From positions 110,695-174,694 of the IMG/VR virus record IMGVR_UViG_3300017917_003388: 64,000 nt of DNA; one strand, written 5' to 3'. The first letter of the stretch is position 1. The number at the start of each line of letters is the position of its first letter. The stretch comes from a virus. Below, in pieces: positions 49,137 to 56,358 of the stretch. Under the pieces are notes generated by a model. The model was not told where the DNA came from and did no database searches. It saw only the letters and a list, made by a program, of their open reading frames with translations. Both the position numbers and the translations under genes were made by a program.

Positions 49137-49367
49137 TTAATCATTATCAAACTCACTCCAATCACCTCCGCTTTCAACAAATCTCCATCCCATATGAATA
49201 AAATCCATTTCACTCATATCATCAATTATACTCTCAAAGAAACTATAAAAATCATTACGTCTAATATTCTTGTTTTTTTCAAATCGAGCATTGAATTTAT
49301 CCAGAATATCAGCTTCACCTTCATAGGTCATTACTAATTCCAAAACAAGATTATAATTAGTTTTCAT
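49137..49367 (-). CDS. Small acidic protein, unknown
   Basis: The 76-aa acidic helical protein, MKTNYNLVLELVMTYEGEAD to GGDWSEFDND, has its own promoter element upstream. Acidic DNA-mimic-like small proteins are common early phage effectors, but nothing specific supports that here. Confidence 0.62.
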   Translation of the reverse strand: MKTNYNLVLELVMTYEGEADILDKFNARFEKNKNIRRNDFYSFFESIIDDMSEMDFIHMGWRFVESGGDWSEFDND

Positions 49368-49378
49368 GATTGTTTTTT

Positions 49379-49414
49379 GTTGATGTAAATATAAAATTTA
49401 ACATCTTGAAATCC
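49379..49414 (-). promoter_or_regulatory. Accessory promoter element
   Basis: GGATTTCAA, spacer, TATATTTACATCAAC; drives 49137..49367. Confidence 0.72.
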
Positions 49415-49423
49415 CACAGAATA

Positions 49424-49447
49424 AAAAAGGACATCAATTGATGTCCT
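49424..49447 (-). terminator. Rho-independent terminator
   Basis: The palindromic stem AGGACATCAATTGATGTCCT (49428-49447) is followed by TTTTTTATT on the minus strand; ends 49483..49644. Confidence 0.85.
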
Positions 49448-49482
49448 CTTCCTTATGTATAACCACTATTTAAAACACTATC

Positions 49483-49644
49483 TTAACTAACAGTGATGTT
49501 TTCTAAACATTTTCGTGCTTCGTTTTTTGATACTTTAAACACATCACACAATATTGTTTCATCAATGTCACCGAATGTAGCAACATATTCTACCACAGCA
49601 TTATTCAGGCCTATTTTTTCAGCCAAATTGATCCAATATTTCAT
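49483..49644 (-). CDS. 53-aa hypothetical protein
   Basis: The frame from ATG 49644 to TAA 49483 reads MKYWINLAEKIGLNNAVVEY and ends ARKCLENITVS. It is helical with a helix-turn-helix-like C-terminal half (ETILCDVFKVSKNEARKC). Promoter upstream and terminator downstream make it a full unit. Confidence 0.62.
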   Translation of the reverse strand: MKYWINLAEKIGLNNAVVEYVATFGDIDETILCDVFKVSKNEARKCLENITVS

Positions 49645-49658
49645 ATTTGTTTTTTTGG

Positions 49659-49693
49659 TTGAAGTAAATATAAAATGGTAAAATTTGTAATCC
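49659..49693 (-). promoter_or_regulatory. Accessory promoter element
   Basis: GGATTACAA, spacer, TATATTTACTTCAAC; drives 49483..49644. Confidence 0.7.
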
Positions 49694-49697
49694 TAAT

Positions 49698-49931
49698 TTA
49701 CCATTTATTTGTTCCTTTGGCTCTGTTCTTTCTGTTTTCTTCCCATTCCTTTATCCAAAATGGGTAATAAACCACAGGAGGAAGTAACCAAATACAAAAC
49801 ATCACTCCATATGTTGTTCTATTAAAATCATTCTCTACCCAATTATCTGGGTTAGGGTCTTGATTAATAATAGCTAAAACAACACATATCACTAAATTAA
49901 TCAAACAAGTCCACTTGAATATCTTTCTCAT
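49698..49931 (-). CDS. Two-TM membrane protein
   Basis: Using ATG 49931 (MRKIFKWTCLINLVICVVLA) the protein has 77 aa with TM helices at about 7-22 and 40-58 (YGVMFCIWLLPPVVYYPFWI) and a basic C-terminus. A frame start 10 codons earlier would overlap the upstream gene more. A GGGGAG stretch lies before this ATG, a rare Shine-Dalgarno-like site in this genome. Confidence 0.62.
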   Translation of the reverse strand: MRKIFKWTCLINLVICVVLAIINQDPNPDNWVENDFNRTTYGVMFCIWLLPPVVYYPFWIKEWEENRKNRAKGTNKW

Positions 49932-50172
49932 TCTTTCTACTCCCCACAGACATACCCTCATATTTCAAAAGTGAATTACAAATGTAGTTCTGAATTTTGA
50001 TTATTGTTTTACAGTTGTTTACGTTTGTGATTATGAGTTGTTTATCAGTTTCCTTAATATCCTTACTATTGACAAAATCAATAATGAATTGTTTTGCTTC
50101 GTCAATATTTTTTATCACAAACACTTTCTCAGCGATTTGTTCAAAAATGGATTTGATCGGATACTTACTCAT
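49897..50172 (-). CDS. Hypothetical helical protein
   Basis: The 91-aa protein, MSKYPIKSIFEQIAEKVFVI, with TDKQLIITNVNNCKTIIKIQ in the middle, has alternating charge and hydrophobic spacing. It overlaps the downstream membrane protein by 35 nt. No family known. Confidence 0.6.
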   Translation of the reverse strand: MSKYPIKSIFEQIAEKVFVIKNIDEAKQFIIDFVNSKDIKETDKQLIITNVNNCKTIIKIQNYICNSLLKYEGMSVGSRKNEKDIQVDLFD

Positions 50173-50186
50173 AACTTTTTATTTAA

Positions 50187-50217
50187 ATTAAATATAAGAT
50201 AATAGGTTTTGAAATCC
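50187..50217 (-). promoter_or_regulatory. Accessory promoter element
   Basis: GGATTTCAA, spacer, TATATTTAA; drives 49897..50172. Confidence 0.65.
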
Positions 50218-50363
50218 TATTTCTTAAAATACCTACGACACCTAAAGCCCAGTCTCTTAACGAGCTGAGCTTTAAGTTTTTATATTTCGTTTTATCAACG
50301 ACTTCCCCTTACCCTTAATAAATCAACAACAATCTAATAACAAAAACACAGGGGGAATAATAG

Positions 50364-50948
50364 TTAATTATGTTTAATATGATCCATGATTTCATGAATC
50401 GCTCCGTATTCAGGATTTACAAATCCTGTAATAGTTTCTGTGTAAGAATTACAGATAAATATTACAGATGAAACTAAAAATACAATTCCTAAAATAAATA
50501 AAACCACTGAAGCCACACCTAAAGATGTATCTTCCATATCAATATTACGTCTTGATTGTCCGGATCCATCTGGTTTATAACCACATTGGGCTAAGTGAAC
50601 GAAGTATAATTTATTTGCTTTAGTAAACAAAACAATAACGATAATGAGTAAAAACGCCCATAAACCTACGTTTACAATGGATTTCACCACTTGTTGTTTA
50701 ACCAAAATCATATATACATGTTCCACTCCAACCTTCAGTGCTGAACCAATTGCTCCTAAAGCTGACTTAAAATCAGAATAGATCTGTTTGGTTACAGATG
50801 AAGTATCAACTGAATTCAAAGCAGCAGATGTACTGTCTACTACGTTTGAAACTGTTGTTTTGGCTTTATCGATGATAGATTCATCATCAGATGCATTCAC
50901 AAATGTTGAGCTTACAAATAAGCACATCAACAGAAATAACTTTTTCAT
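50364..50948 (-). CDS. Signal-peptide membrane protein with two TM helices
   Basis: In this 194-aa protein the signal peptide is MKKLFLLMCLFVSSTFVNAS. A Ser/Thr/Val-rich helical region with regular DTSS/DSTS turns (about 28-60) precedes TM helices at about 93-110 (VGLWAFLLIIVIVLFT) and 145-166 (VASVVLFILGIVFLVSSVIF). A short C-terminal tail follows. Function unknown; an envelope-modifying protein is likely from topology. Confidence 0.68.
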   Translation of the reverse strand: MKKLFLLMCLFVSSTFVNASDDESIIDKAKTTVSNVVDSTSAALNSVDTSSVTKQIYSDFKSALGAIGSALKVGVEHVYMILVKQQVVKSIVNVGLWAFLLIIVIVLFTKANKLYFVHLAQCGYKPDGSGQSRRNIDMEDTSLGVASVVLFILGIVFLVSSVIFICNSYTETITGFVNPEYGAIHEIMDHIKHN

Positions 50949-50979
50949 TTGGATTTGGATTTGGATTTATGTTTGTTTA

Positions 50980-51264
50980 TTAATCAAGAAGATCACCATC
51001 AGTTAAATCACCCAAGATACCTCCAATCATACTTCCTCCAACCAACCCTCCTAGGATTGCTGAGTCAGTAACAGCACCAACAACAGCTGAAACACCAAGA
51101 CCTACAATGTCAATTCCATCTTCCTCAATATCATCGCGAAAGCGACTTGATGAATGATGTGACCCACGTGCCACTTCGTAATTACGACGAGCACTGTAAC
51201 TCAAATCAGAATAAGTAGAAGATGAAATCAATTCACCAGTGTGGATGTTGCGATATACTATCAT
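50980..51264 (-). CDS. Gly-rich membrane-inserting protein
   Basis: The start MIVYRNIHTGELISSSTYSD (ATG 51264) avoids the overlap with tRNA-Ile that a longer frame would have. The protein has 94 aa. The C-terminal half is a glycine-zipper-like segment (VGLGVSAVVGAVTDSAILGG, LVGGSMIGGILGDLTDG), which often inserts into membranes. It is followed by the secreted membrane protein 50364..50948 in the same transcript. Confidence 0.65.
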   Translation of the reverse strand: MIVYRNIHTGELISSSTYSDLSYSARRNYEVARGSHHSSSRFRDDIEEDGIDIVGLGVSAVVGAVTDSAILGGLVGGSMIGGILGDLTDGDLLD

Positions 51265-51282
51265 TTTGTTTTTTATTTTTGT

Positions 51283-51356
51283 AGTCAGGGTGAGGATCGA
51301 ACTCACACATCTCCACCTTATAAGAGTGGCGCCGTCACCAATTTAGCTACCTGACC
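51283..51356 (-). tRNA. tRNA-Ile(TAT)
   Basis: Acceptor GGTCAGG/CCTGACT; anticodon loop CTTATAA. The UAU anticodon reads AUA directly without lysidine modification. Confidence 0.88.
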
Positions 51357-51366
51357 ATATTTTTGT

Positions 51367-51439
51367 GATCCCGACAGGATTCGAACCTGTGACCCACAGC
51401 TTAGAAGGCTGTTGCTCTATCCAGCTGAGCTACGGGACC
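51367..51439 (-). tRNA. tRNA-Arg(TCT)
   Basis: Acceptor GGTCCCG/CGGGATC; anticodon loop CTTCTAA; all arms good. Confidence 0.92.
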
Positions 51440-51458
51440 TTATTTTTTTTCTTTATTG

Positions 51459-51487
51459 TAAATATAAGATTAAAGATTTTGAAATCC
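51459..51487 (-). promoter_or_regulatory. Accessory promoter element
   Basis: GGATTTCAA, 12 nt, TATATTTAC directly ahead of tRNA-Arg and tRNA-Ile. Confidence 0.72.
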
Positions 51488-51494
51488 CAATTCT

Positions 51495-51935
51495 TTATTC
51501 AAATCTAATGTTACAGTAAGATAACCAGTCAAGATAATATTTGTTTCTACTATTTAATACATGTGTAGTAAAATAGCATGTCAAATAATTATTTAACTAG
51601 TTTTTTCATATCGTTAACTCACATCGTCTTGCTATACCATCGGTCTCACATCTATTTGCTCATCCAGTTGTGTCGGCTGGCGGCGTGATGATTTTGCCAA
51701 TCAAAAAACCCAGTTGTGTCGGCTGGGGGCATTAATGCTTTTGTTACCAGTAATGTGTAAAGAACTTCACTACTCATGATGATTTCTATACTTGGTGTTA
51801 CATCTATCCAGAATCCCAAAGAAACCCCATTTTGGTGTTCAGTTATACATATGTGGAAGATATGAAAAATTCAAAGAACGAGAAACTACTTTTTTCAGCT
51901 AATTCAATTAAAACAAACGTTTTAACTGCTCTAAC
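51495..51935 (-). ncRNA. Gene-free leader or non-coding RNA, tentative
   Basis: No frame is convincing here. On the minus strand it lies between a degenerate promoter (51941-51972) with a boxA-like site and the tRNA-Arg promoter. It contains two exact copies of a 17-nt block, CCAGCCGACACAACTGG on the minus strand (51664-51680 and 51710-51726). The second copy is followed by GTTTTTTG, so it can act as a terminator. A stable RNA is possible but unproven. Confidence 0.4.
51873..51880 (-). promoter_or_regulatory. boxA-like sequence
   Basis: CGTTCTTTGAATTTTTC on the minus strand (core 51873-51880), in the leader of the region above; matches the 60316 copy for 11 nt. Confidence 0.55.
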
Positions 51936-51940
51936 TTAAA

Positions 51941-51972
51941 GTAAATATAAGAACATGATTTTTGTATGCTAA
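51941..51972 (-). promoter_or_regulatory. Accessory promoter element, degenerate
   Basis: TATATTTAC is kept; the upstream half (AGCATACAAAAATC) is weak. Confidence 0.45.
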
Positions 51973-52014
51973 GTTATTTAACATACATTTTATGTTTTTT
52001 TCTCGATTTATTTT

Positions 52015-52040
52015 TAAACCACTCAAGCCAACTTACCAAT
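52015..52040 (-). pseudogene. tRNA-Cys 5' fragment
   Basis: The minus strand reads GGTAAGTTGGCTTGAGTGGT then TTA, matching the acceptor and D arm of tRNA-Cys at 41713. No anticodon or T arm follows. Confidence 0.55.
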
Positions 52041-52101
52041 GTGTTGTAATTTGATAATACTGAATTTTTACTCATGACGTGAATTTTATTGTTTTGTTAG
52101 T

Positions 52102-52174
52102 GCTTCGTCTTGGACTCGAACCAAGGACCCTCTGATTATGAGTCAGGCGCTCTAACCAACTGAGCTAAAGAAGC
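52102..52174 (-). tRNA. tRNA-Met(CAT), third copy (or Ile2)
   Basis: Anticodon loop CTCATAA; elongator-type D arm; one acceptor mismatch. It could be an Ile tRNA needing lysidine, but a tRNA-Ile(TAT) is already present. Confidence 0.85.
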
Positions 52175-52184
52175 ATCATTTTGT

Positions 52185-52267
52185 ACCCGGGGCGGGACTC
52201 GAACCCGCACGCCCAAATGGGCAAGGGATTTTAAGTCCCTCGTGTCTACCAATTCCACCACCCAGGC
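52185..52267 (-). tRNA. tRNA-Leu(TAA)
   Basis: Anticodon loop CTTAAAA; normal class II variable arm (TGCCCATTTGGGCGT), unlike the Leu(TAG) gene. Confidence 0.92.
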
Positions 52268-52272
52268 TTGGG

Positions 52273-52776
52273 TTATTTTCTTTTTTGCTGGAATAATTTG
52301 TTGATTATTTGTCTTTGACTTGAATTGGCATCATTAAGCATTGCATCAACAAATTCCATTTCAAATCTCACCATCCCATATTTTAAAACATGTGTACCAT
52401 ATTCTTTAATAATATTGTTTTGCCATCTTTCACAAGCTACACTAATGTATCTTGAAAAAGTAACCACATCAACTAAATTATATAATTCGGGATGATTTAA
52501 CATCTCGTTGATTTTATTGATTACTTTCTCCAAATCCTCCAATGATTTTGTTTCAGGAAAATCACCATCAGTTGGATAACCTACGATAGATTCAACAAAT
52601 TGGTGTTTCTTATCTGTACCAAATCCTAAAGCTGATAAAATATTCGAGTTATGACCACCTCCTTTATTTTGTAGGTAATATTTTCCACACGAATCATCTA
52701 CAACATATTGTGGGAAGGTAAATTTATTATTAGAAAAATCAATGATTTGACCTAAAGTGATTGTTGGATTAAACAT
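52273..52776 (-). CDS. Paralogous accessory protein (family of four), member 1
   Basis: The start MFNPTITLGQIIDFSNNKFT (ATG 52776) follows a promoter element; a longer frame runs into that promoter. The protein has 167 aa. The C-terminal domain, YISVACERWQNNIIKEYGTH and FVDAMLNDANSSQRQIINKL, matches the C-terminal halves of 54822, 56817 and 57478: a 'Y..AC..W' helix followed by 'A.SS.Q...I..IF'. Members of this kind recur in Bacteroidota phages. Function unknown. Confidence 0.65.
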   Translation of the reverse strand: MFNPTITLGQIIDFSNNKFTFPQYVVDDSCGKYYLQNKGGGHNSNILSALGFGTDKKHQFVESIVGYPTDGDFPETKSLEDLEKVINKINEMLNHPELYNLVDVVTFSRYISVACERWQNNIIKEYGTHVLKYGMVRFEMEFVDAMLNDANSSQRQIINKLFQQKRK

Positions 52777-52793
52777 GGGGTTTTGTTTTTCTT

Positions 52794-52829
52794 GTTGATG
52801 TAAATATAAGATTAAAGATCTTGAAATCC
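52794..52829 (-). promoter_or_regulatory. Accessory promoter element
   Basis: GGATTTCAA, 12 nt, TATATTTACATCAAC; drives 52273..52776. Confidence 0.74.
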
Positions 52830-52838
52830 TAACAATCT

Positions 52839-53453
52839 CTAACAATCTAATAATTTCTTTATTTCTTTATTATCTTCGATCCAATTTAATATTTGGCTAA
52901 GTATACTATATGGAGCAAAAGTAAGAAGATCAGACTTTCTCCCCACACCCAAGTATAGATCCTTATCATTCATAATTTTAAAAGTTTCAACGATATGTTT
53001 AAACTCATCTAATGAAAACTCACGACACCCCCAATTGATGGTTTCTGATTCACTATCAAAATTCACATCGTATCCTTCAATTGTGAGTTTGGGGAATGGA
53101 TATTGAGGTCTAAAGAATTCGGGACCAAACATGTTTTCATCTTGAAATGGTGCTTTGAAGATTTGACCTTTCTCAACACCAGGATATGATTTGATGCAAA
53201 TGTATGATGTGGCGAGATATGGGGTAACATCTGAAATATGGAAAAAATCACCACCACCATCCTCATTAACATTATCTAGTGTTAATGATTCAGGTCCTTC
53301 TTCACCCCAACCCACTACATATAGAAAATTTTGATTATCTCGTTGTGCTCTTTTCCATACAGATGACTCACCCAATGAACTATAAATTGATTTAGAATGT
53401 GGGATAACTTTCATTCCTAAATAGAAACCAGAGGGGGGTGTTGTTTTTTTCAT
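52839..53453 (-). CDS. Hypothetical accessory protein
   Basis: The 204-aa protein has a beta-rich N-terminal half (GFYLGMKVIPHSKSIYSSLG, FLYVVGWGEEGPESLTLDNV) and a helical C-terminus (FSLDEFKHIVETFKIMNDKD). SYPGVEKGQIFKAPFQDENM resembles a segment seen in related accessory phage proteins. It has its own promoter. No function known. Confidence 0.62.
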   Translation of the reverse strand: MKKTTPPSGFYLGMKVIPHSKSIYSSLGESSVWKRAQRDNQNFLYVVGWGEEGPESLTLDNVNEDGGGDFFHISDVTPYLATSYICIKSYPGVEKGQIFKAPFQDENMFGPEFFRPQYPFPKLTIEGYDVNFDSESETINWGCREFSLDEFKHIVETFKIMNDKDLYLGVGRKSDLLTFAPYSILSQILNWIEDNKEIKKLLDC

Positions 53454-53471
53454 TTTTCTTTTTTTCTTTAT

Positions 53472-53502
53472 TGTAAATATAAAATTTAAGATTTTGAAAT
53501 CC
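53472..53502 (-). promoter_or_regulatory. Accessory promoter element
   Basis: GGATTTCAA, spacer, TATATTTAC; drives 52839..53453. Confidence 0.72.
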
Positions 53503-53719
53503 TAATTTCTTAAAAAGAATGTGAGTTAATTGGGTTTTTTGTGGGTGGCTTTGTCACAGTATATATTTTATATACGCAAAAAGAACGTGGAAGGACGGAA
53601 CATGGTTGCGATCCCACCACCTCTCACCACCCTATTACCCTACCAACTTGTCACATACAATCACACATGTTGTATTATTATTATATTATTATTTTTTACC
53701 CTACCAATACCCTACCAAC

Positions 53720-53791
53720 AACACCTCCGATAACACATCCGACAACATATTTAACAATACATCCAACAACACATCTAATAACACACTCATG
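53720..53791. repeat. Degenerate 12-bp tandem repeat, six units
   Basis: Units read AACACCTCCGAT, AACACATCCGAC, AACATATTTAAC, AATACATCCAAC, AACACATCTAAT, AACACACTCATG. Confidence 0.8.
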
Positions 53792-53876
53792 TTTACGTAT
53801 GTTTACATGTATTTACATGTATTCAGATATACCCACATGTGTTTATATGTATTTACATGTGTTTACATGTGTTTTT
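53790..53876. repeat. Degenerate 10-bp tandem repeat, about nine units
   Basis: The consensus is TGTTTACATG, with units such as TATTTACATG, TGTTTATATG and TACCCACATG. It directly follows the 12-bp array. Confidence 0.82.
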
Positions 53877-54007
53877 ATTTTATGTTTATTCTGAAATTGT
53901 ATTTATATCTTGGGTCTTTTTTTATGTGTTTATCATCTATTTATCACACATTGTAATATTGGTGTTTGTCACCCGTTGATACATTGTGAGGTTGGTGGGT
54001 TTGTATA

Positions 54008-54478
54008 TTAATCATCCCATCCTGCTCCCATACAATAACCTGATTTGCCAGTCCATTTTGTACCATCTGGTTCAATTAATTCAAGGTTTACTGCTTCTGG
54101 GTCGTATGATGGATATGCTTTGAATTTGTATCCATTTAATTCGCCTTCGATTCCTTCTTCCGAATCATACCAAAACCATTCATCAGTTCCAGCGTTGTCT
54201 CCTTTTTGGTAGGGTTTATTATCAATAACTTCTCCTTCCCAATATATTATAGGGTATGATTTATAACCGCATAATCGAAAAGGACCATTACCAAGAGAAG
54301 CATGAGTGCAGTGTAATTTGGCTTTTGTACCGACTCTTGTACCATCTTCATTATTGCCTCCAAATGCTTGCCAATAACCAGCTTGTAGTTCATCTTCTTG
54401 ATATGGGGTATTATCTTCTCTGTTTGTTTGGCGCTCTCCATTTTTATAAACGTATGCACCCCAATTTCCGTAAGCCAT
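54008..54478 (-). CDS. Conserved hypothetical protein ('NWGAYVYKNG')
   Basis: The 156-aa protein, MAYGNWGAYVYKNGERQTNR, EDELQAGYWQAFGG and LCGYKSYPIIYWEGE, ends in KWTGKSGYCMGAGWDD. The Trp/Tyr-rich start and the 'GPFRLCGYKSYP' block look like a conserved Bacteroidota phage/host family of unknown role. It is probably a single beta domain. Confidence 0.65.
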   Translation of the reverse strand: MAYGNWGAYVYKNGERQTNREDNTPYQEDELQAGYWQAFGGNNEDGTRVGTKAKLHCTHASLGNGPFRLCGYKSYPIIYWEGEVIDNKPYQKGDNAGTDEWFWYDSEEGIEGELNGYKFKAYPSYDPEAVNLELIEPDGTKWTGKSGYCMGAGWDD

Positions 54479-54489
54479 TTATGTTTTTT

Positions 54490-54819
54490 TTATTGATTAT
54501 ATAATTCGTTTCTAACTTGAATGAATGATGATTCAGGAATTAAATACCTGATGATGAATAATTGGTTACGTCCGTATGTTTGGATACTTACTACTTCATG
54601 TTCAACACATCCATATTTGTGGAGAATTGCTTCTGTTTTTTTATGGGTTTTGGTAACAAATGTCACTTCGGATAACACATAATTTTTACCATCAATATTG
54701 TGTTTTATTTGTTCAAGTGGTAAATTATTTTGATATAAAGTGTTAGGTGTAGAATTACTAGAATATATTAAGATATAACCCAATAATATAAGTAGTAAGA
54801 AAATAACTAGAATTTCCAT
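54490..54819 (-). CDS. Single-TM small protein
   Basis: The 109-aa protein has an N-terminal TM helix (MEILVIFLLLILLGYILIYS) and a soluble domain with THKKTEAILHKYGCVEHEVV. Two nt separate it from the next gene. Unknown function. Confidence 0.6.
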   Translation of the reverse strand: MEILVIFLLLILLGYILIYSSNSTPNTLYQNNLPLEQIKHNIDGKNYVLSEVTFVTKTHKKTEAILHKYGCVEHEVVSIQTYGRNQLFIIRYLIPESSFIQVRNELYNQ

Positions 54820-54821
54820 TA

Positions 54822-55547
54822 TTATTTGGTTTTAATTTCTATATTAATTAGTTCAACCTCAATATCAAGTTGAGAGGTAAATGTTACTGTAGGATCAGTG
54901 ATTGAAATAAATCCATCTCCTGTTCTTAAAATGGTATGTCCATTTTCAGGATGTCTTGCTTGAGTAATAATAGCGTATTGTCCCACACTCATGCTTGAAG
55001 ATCTTTGAATTTGGTTAATACAGTTATGGTTGGTGAAAATTTTCGATATTACAGATTCTTGTCTCGAAGTAGAACTTTTCATCATGAGATCAACAAAATG
55101 TTGGGTAACATATGCTGTATCAGATAATATCAATTGTATTCCAATAATATCATGAATGTATTTTTCCCATTCTGAACAGGTATATTTTATAGATGCAACA
55201 TATGTTTGACGATCAATTACATATATTGGATGTGGTTTTGATAAGTTTGATTCTATAAAATCAAACAAATATTTAAGGTTGTGTTTCCCTTCAATTTCAG
55301 GGAAATCCCCGGCATATACATTAGTACCAAATGGTAATATTTGTTTAATTAATGAAATTCTAGCTAGGTTAGTTAATGGTGTTTTATTTATTATTCCTCT
55401 CAACCCAAATATATCTATCATTATTTCAAAATTACACCCAGATCCTTTATTATATAAATAAAAAGCATTATCAATATTATCACTAGTTATATAGGTGTAT
55501 TTTGGATATTTGGATGAAATTTTGGAGTTAAGAATAGTACTTTCCAT
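54822..55547 (-). CDS. Paralogous accessory protein (family of four), member 2
   Basis: In this 241-aa protein the helix YVASIKYTCSEWEKYIHDII (about 125-144) and FVDLMMKSSTSRQESVISKI (about 162-181) match members 1, 3 and 4. The C-terminal 60 residues (QYAIITQARHPENGHTILRT, GDGFISITDPTVTF) form a beta domain also found in member 4 (HIILRTYDGFVSITSPNLTW). N-terminal half as in the others. Function unknown. Confidence 0.65.
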   Translation of the reverse strand: MESTILNSKISSKYPKYTYITSDNIDNAFYLYNKGSGCNFEIMIDIFGLRGIINKTPLTNLARISLIKQILPFGTNVYAGDFPEIEGKHNLKYLFDFIESNLSKPHPIYVIDRQTYVASIKYTCSEWEKYIHDIIGIQLILSDTAYVTQHFVDLMMKSSTSRQESVISKIFTNHNCINQIQRSSSMSVGQYAIITQARHPENGHTILRTGDGFISITDPTVTFTSQLDIEVELINIEIKTK

Positions 55548-55585
55548 ATTGGGGTTTATTTGTATTTTTGTAAAAAAGATTTTTA

Positions 55586-55660
55586 TTATTCTATAATTGT
55601 TATTTCATAATTTATTGGTTCAATTTCAAAATCAGCATCACTATCCCAAGCCATTTCCAT
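55586..55660 (-). CDS. 24-aa acidic peptide, tentative
   Basis: MEMAWDSDADFEIEPINYEI then TIIE is preceded by AAAGGAT close to the ATG. It is acidic and short; it may be chance. Confidence 0.3.
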   Translation of the reverse strand: MEMAWDSDADFEIEPINYEITIIE

Positions 55661-55689
55661 ATCCTTTAAATTAACAAATATGTGTCATT

Positions 55690-55971
55690 TTAAGGCGACA
55701 CATAGTAAGGATTACTAAATAATTTAATTGAACTTTCTGCATATAGGTTAAACTTACTACCATTTACCCAATAAATAGCGTGTTTTACACTAACCATATC
55801 TGCAGAATCACACTCTATTCTTGCGGAACTTGTCCAGTTATTATCATCTGTTTTTGTTATTATATAAGCACGAGTTGGCTTCGGTTCTGAATTGCACGAA
55901 GAAAAAACGGCATATAACAACAAACTTGCAAAAGCAATGGTGTATCGGTTAAATTGAAATTTGTTTTTCAT
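55690..55971 (-). CDS. Lipoprotein
   Basis: The start MKNKFQFNRYTIAFASLLLY (ATG 55971) gives a proper signal ending in the lipobox VFSSC (Cys about 26). A frame starting 19 codons earlier has no signal character. The mature domain (93 aa in total) has RAYIITKTDDNNWTSSARIE and NLYAESSIKL, a small beta fold. It is likely an outer or inner membrane lipoprotein, perhaps for superinfection control. Confidence 0.65.
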   Translation of the reverse strand: MKNKFQFNRYTIAFASLLLYAVFSSCNSEPKPTRAYIITKTDDNNWTSSARIECDSADMVSVKHAIYWVNGSKFNLYAESSIKLFSNPYYVSP

Positions 55972-56042
55972 TTTGAAATTTGTTTTAAATTGAAATTTTC
56001 GTATTCCAAAGTCGGCAACGAACGCCAACCGTTCATAGAAAA

Positions 56043-56294
56043 TTAATTACAAATAGTTGCTTTACAAAATAACAATGAATCATATTCACTATACATGTCA
56101 TTCAACATTCCAGTTAATACTGAAATTGAATTTAATGTTTCATGATTTGGTTCAATGATACCTATATATTCATCTAAATATTTTTCATATTGTTGGATTT
56201 TGTGTTCTAATTTGAGTAAATTTACATCCAAATCTCTCCATGGTTGGAAATTAAATGGGTGAATTAAAGTTTGGGGATTAGAATTAACATCCAT
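56043..56294 (-). CDS. Hypothetical helical protein
   Basis: The 83-aa protein, MDVNSNPQTLIHPFNFQPWR, then a coiled coil (LLKLEHKIQQYEKYLDEYIG), has its own promoter. No family recognised. Confidence 0.6.
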   Translation of the reverse strand: MDVNSNPQTLIHPFNFQPWRDLDVNLLKLEHKIQQYEKYLDEYIGIIEPNHETLNSISVLTGMLNDMYSEYDSLLFCKATICN

Positions 56295-56314
56295 TTTGTT
56301 ATTTTTTTAGGTTA

Positions 56315-56345
56315 TTCAAATATAAGATTAAAGATTTTGAAATCC
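56315..56345 (-). promoter_or_regulatory. Accessory promoter element
   Basis: GGATTTCAA, 12 nt, TATATTTGAA; here the -7 box matches the Bacteroidota TAnnTTTG consensus exactly. Confidence 0.75.
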
Positions 56346-56358
56346 TAAAAAATAATTT

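Larger units (their letters stand above)
53503..54007. other. Gene-free region with minisatellites
   Basis: This stretch of about 500 nt has no credible gene. It contains repeated CCCTACCAA blocks (53636-53720) and the two tandem arrays listed separately. Plus-strand frames through it are low-complexity artefacts. Confidence 0.7.

Noticed and set aside
50219-50275. Possible tRNA remnant ahead of the promoter at 50187
   Set aside because: The AGCTCAGCTCGTTAAGAG-like piece resembles a D arm, but no acceptor or T arm can be matched.
53576-53585. boxA-like AAAGAACG
   Set aside because: No promoter element or stable RNA is associated with it on the correct side.
53530-53956. Three plus-strand ORFs
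   Set aside because: They run through the tandem arrays and CCCTACCAA repeats and consist of Tyr/Cys/Thr/His low-complexity sequence.
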